Positions 6,701 to 6,895 of a stretch of DNA of 6,895 nucleotides are shown in pieces. The translations under genes and the position numbers were made by a program. The notes under the pieces were generated by a model, which was not told the origin of the DNA, made no database searches, and worked only from the letters and a program-made list of their open reading frames with translations. The DNA comes from CBDVAK01 sp965371945 (GTDB taxonomy: Bacteria; Pseudomonadota; Gammaproteobacteria; Competibacterales; JAHEDQ01): assembly GCA_965371945.1 (NCBI GenBank), contig CBDVAK010000191.1:1-6895 (forward strand), given 5' to 3'. Each line of letters opens with the position of its first letter. Positions within the stretch are counted from its first letter, which is position 1.

Positions 6701-6895
6701 GAAGCGTTCAACCGCATCCAGCTTGCCTTCGAGGAAAAAGGGATCAAGTTCGCGCCTCGCAGGGTCATCGTCGAAACCAGCACGGGCGAAACATTGCCGA
6801 CACCGGCCTTGCTGGCGGCAGCGGGTGCCGCTGTCGCCGCGACGGCTGAGCCGGGCGCAGCGCCACCGGACCCCGCCACCGATGCCGACCGCTAG
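3776..6895 (+). CDS. Large MscK-like mechanosensitive channel (MscS family)
   Basis: This is a 1039-residue inner-membrane channel expected to open under membrane tension and release solutes during hypo-osmotic shock. Numbering starts at ATG 3776. Residues 1-33 form a signal peptide (cleavage ALG/Q). Residues about 38-430 are a periplasmic, mainly helical region rich in Leu, Gln, Arg and Asp with coiled-coil character. Hydrophobic helices lie near 437-452, 476-496, 503-522, 531-549, 562-580, 599-619, 622-645, 675-698, 733-752 and 791-812, then the pore helix 815-846 (GPLLAGAGVVGLAIGFGSQ begins it). That gives about 11 membrane segments, as in E. coli MscK (1120 residues). The MscS beta domain follows (about 848-901: GEYIDIG, GTVERISIRS, VPYGEI, TNYSRDW), then the alpha/beta vestibule to about 1000 with DDSALILRCKF and EEKGIKFAPR. 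This core resembles the DUF3772-associated MscS group more than E. coli MscK itself; I recall that pattern but did not search it. An Ala/Pro-rich tail ends the protein. It is transcribed divergently from the binding-protein operon. Confidence 0.93.
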   Translation: MTVSSPPIRTRLLSVLSFCLLCTSISGTRPALGQDATGAVALQQQIATLQQLRVELEHGHQRVRQGIGALRDRLNREDRKLTTEQVSAPLLRSARLATETGLSRLSALDSRIDYRNRQLRNLDQQISLRDSEIDTLNKETSVPTDATRELQDLRHLRTATAELLATLEALRQSARTRLRLTRERLNLLQSRVQLSHLDGDVSADDSPRIRLLDRVIATLIRDNIRLANDAAGIPADSPGNIARRQLLELQADDAVVRISLRQADLDLLRHRRRLELLNSLPDDHSIPLRILEDADAELDQVRQQLQTGLARLAREDALIDTQSKLLVPGLQAGLQEMLAETANIILDLDNLIAFQRTDIETLLTRSEGIGNALVSATERARARSLMTHTPLPQTQGGWQRVSSDLGRIPEQVSDHLGNLLQQSARKVSSVSGLQWSQLAGVLLVLLIVLVALRRWSDHSDSGRNPARRQAGWGPTLRMLAGAAVAIAAWLVVARIFGLSQSATLAATMILLSWPVLRLLLAIARAGTEFRMLVWIAVFAIASVGLHAAGTVSALAPASEGVLNRLAMVCMLLVALFAVRLGRNLRQHPGDRRRYSVLARVSTLAGLGLGVTSIIGLAGYTNLAWVAVGYVLWALAVVAVLLWVLGRLSFGIDRLADRVRGGQPEQASRWIQNVTRPFYWLCATLLTLVAAYLLLYIYGWDSDTPVIGRYLVLIGLGSSDLLGLWQSETGRQISAAALEILVAVVLAYVGWELVRRAIEPYMPVEHDESALPAGDIGGTGASRISTLMPLLRKFLLVTIVAVTVMVVLSALGVNIGPLLAGAGVVGLAIGFGSQALVKDIVSGLFFLMDDAFRKGEYIDIGSVMGTVERISIRSLQLRHHNGPVHTVPYGEIQYLTNYSRDWAIMKFELRLPFETDLDKVRRIIKKVGIQLMEDEEFGPLLLEPLKSQGVNRMDDSALILRCKFTSVPGQQFYVRREAFNRIQLAFEEKGIKFAPRRVIVETSTGETLPTPALLAAAGAAVAATAEPGAAPPDPATDADR
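4783..4807. repeat. Perfect 11-bp inverted repeat (hairpin) inside the channel coding sequence
   Basis: AATGTTGGCCG (4783-4793), loop AAA, CGGCCAACATT (4797-4807) form a perfect 11-bp stem with a 3-base loop, followed by a partly T-rich stretch (ATTCTT). It encodes part of MLAETANII in the periplasmic helical region. It looks like a terminator-type or attenuator hairpin but lies in frame within an intact gene, and its function is unknown. Confidence 0.6.

Overview
The window is a GC-rich (roughly 60% by eye) bacterial chromosomal segment with four long genes and almost no spare DNA. The DUF4124-type secreted protein, the HisJ-like periplasmic binding protein and the very large MscS-type channel together suggest a Gram-negative, probably gammaproteobacterial, host. 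That placement is inferred from family distribution, not from a marker gene.

Layout. Three genes lie on the minus strand and read leftward: an orphan polar-amino-acid-type periplasmic binding protein (3608 to 2790), a small secreted DUF4124 protein with a four-cysteine C-terminal region (2793 to 2233), and a 725-residue protein with two tandem peptidase S51 (cyanophycinase-like) modules (2180 to 3). The first two overlap by 4 bp in an ATGA junction and the third follows after 52 bp with no obvious terminator, so they look like one operon. On the plus strand, divergent from this operon, is a roughly 1039-residue MscK-like mechanosensitive channel (3776 to 6895). It has a signal peptide, a long helical periplasmic region, about 11 membrane segments and an MscS core. 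The 167-bp region 3609-3775 between the divergent genes must carry the upstream control elements for both sides. I see no RNA genes, CRISPR arrays, insertion sequences or phage genes.

Most noteworthy is the tandem S51 protein. Its N-terminal module keeps the nucleophile elbow (GSSAG, Ser136), the catalytic-type His186 and the Gln/Asp/Gln/Arg pocket residues known from cyanophycinase. In the C-terminal module the Ser is Ala525 and the His is Asn573, while the equivalent pocket residues all appear retained. This predicts a fused active enzyme and binding-competent pseudoenzyme. The co-oriented binding protein keeps the alpha-amino-acid-recognition residues of the HisJ/LAO family but has a changed side-chain pocket. 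A working hypothesis is a system for amino-acid or Asp-Arg-type dipeptide capture and use. No cyanophycin synthetase or ABC permease is visible in the window, so that link is inference.
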